From Flaccisagitta enflata (lineage: Eukaryota; Chaetognatha; Sagittoidea; Aphragmophora), in NCBI GenBank assembly GCA_965153355.1, contig OZ231126.1, positions 78,926,001-78,990,000 on the forward strand: 64,000 nt of DNA, given 5' to 3'. The position numbers were made by a program, and so were the translations under genes. Of this stretch, positions 63,548-64,000 are shown piece by piece. The notes under the pieces are model-generated. The model did not search any database. It saw only the letters and a list, made by a program, of their open reading frames with translations, and was not told where the DNA came from. Position 1 is the first letter of the stretch. Every line of letters begins with the position of its first letter.

Positions 63548-64000
63548 ACACCACCAACCCGTGACAATATCGTATTGTATTGTATTGTATCAAATTGTAT
63601 TGTATTGAATTGTATTGTGTTCTTTCCCAACCCTCAGAGACAAAAACGCCCTGGTTAACCCGACTCGAATTTTTTTGTTGTTGACTTACTACTGCTGTAA
63701 AGAGGACGACACACCAATTTCTTTAAGTGACAATGTAACACCCCTGACACCACTAAGTCACTCCAGCATAACATCAATAGTAGTGAACGTCGCAGAGTGC
63801 GAGATTCAATCTGTGCAAAAAGTGTATCATATTTGGGCCAAATTACACTATCTGTTACAAGTACCTGAAGAAGCTAGAAAAACTCATAAAGCATTTTTCG
63901 AAGGATTCTGGAATGAATCTATTTCAGAAAAAGTAAGACTAAATTGAATCAAACTAAACTAGAATTCATCCAAAACTAACTAGAACTACCTGTTAACTGT
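63280..64000 (+). CDS. Probable major capsid protein (double jelly-roll), first two exons
   Basis: Exon 1 is 63280-63485 and exon 2 63638-63932. They join in phase across a 152-bp intron (GTAAGT..CCCTCAG) made mostly of (CT)n and GTATT repeats. Exon 2 ends at AAAAA|GTAAGA, a strong donor, so the gene continues off-window. The frame otherwise stops at 63945. SLDYSFYKQ-like N-terminal region (DYSFYKQIHPVERIDSN) precedes a beta-rich segment (RIFLLLTYYCC, SHSSITSIVVNVAECEI) and IWAKLHYLLQVPEEARKTH. This order of strand, S-rich turn, strand and helix with an LL..EA.K pattern fits the N-terminal jelly roll of Polinton major capsid proteins. Identification is by pattern and neighbourhood only. Confidence 0.6.
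63486..63637 (+). repeat. Intron-filling (CT)n and GTATT repeats
   Basis: (CT)n at 63487-63541 directly after the GTAAGT donor, then TATTG pentamers to 63620. The polypyrimidine run before CCCTCAG is separate, so splicing signals remain. Confidence 0.9.

Larger units (their letters stand above)
57098..64000 (+). mobile_element. Polinton/Maverick-like (adintovirus-type) virus-like element, left portion
   Basis: Five same-strand genes with gaps of 9-71 bp: Lys/Glu-rich protein, integrase, probable minor capsid, small basic protein, probable major capsid. A retroviral-type integrase beside jelly-roll capsid genes is characteristic of Polintons and adintoviruses. The expected protein-primed DNA polymerase, packaging ATPase and protease are not in the window. 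No terminal inverted repeat can be shown because the right end is missing. The true left boundary is unknown and could lie before 57098. Confidence 0.7.

Noticed and set aside
57098-64000. LTR retrotransposon or Ginger-type DNA transposon as the source of the integrase
   Set aside because: No reverse transcriptase, protease or gag lies beside it, and the following genes fit capsid proteins of Polinton-like elements better. Ginger elements would not carry capsid genes.

Overview
This is nuclear DNA of a eukaryote, almost certainly an invertebrate animal. It has very low gene density, spliceosomal introns, long microsatellites on both strands, satellite-like tandem arrays and many nested transposons. 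I see no bacterial operon, tRNA, rRNA or CRISPR array. The species cannot be named from the sequence.

Layout. (1) 1-7.7 kb, minus strand: a large Helentron-type rolling-circle transposon gene. Its parts in order are a USP-type ubiquitin protease, a Cys-rich zone, an HUH/Y2 Rep, a PIF1-like helicase and the start of an EEP endonuclease. One frameshift near position 765 breaks it, and its C-terminus runs off the left edge. (2) 7.9-54 kb: a graveyard of non-autonomous elements. The commonest (family A) has an 18-bp palindromic end, a CGGTC/GGAC microsatellite, an optional 9-11 bp minisatellite core and a conserved GGCCTTGTT tail. It resembles Helentron-associated INEs, and one copy has a natural empty site in the window. 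A second family (B) forms giant hairpins around a tandem core. hAT-like elements with 8-bp target duplications, TA-flanked foldbacks, pogo-like ends and LINE fragments are nested among them. Satellites with 33-, 29-, 22- and 66-bp units occur at 12.8, 27.5, 31.9 and 35.3 kb. (3) 54.5-56.4 kb: splice-bounded, coding-like segments of unknown identity. (4) 57.1-64 kb, plus strand: a compact block of five genes that I read as the first part of a Polinton/Maverick-like (adintovirus-type) element. It holds a Lys/Glu-rich protein, a D,D35E integrase in three exons, a probable minor capsid protein in two exons, a small basic protein and the first exons of a probable double-jelly-roll major capsid protein. 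The block leaves the window on the right.

How they work together. The Helentron could supply Rep-helicase for the INE families; this is inferred from shared architecture, not from matched ends. The integrase and capsid block would be one virus-like mobile unit. It is unusual because its genes carry canonical introns, one of which holds other transposons, and because several genes have a splice acceptor a few bases before the ATG.
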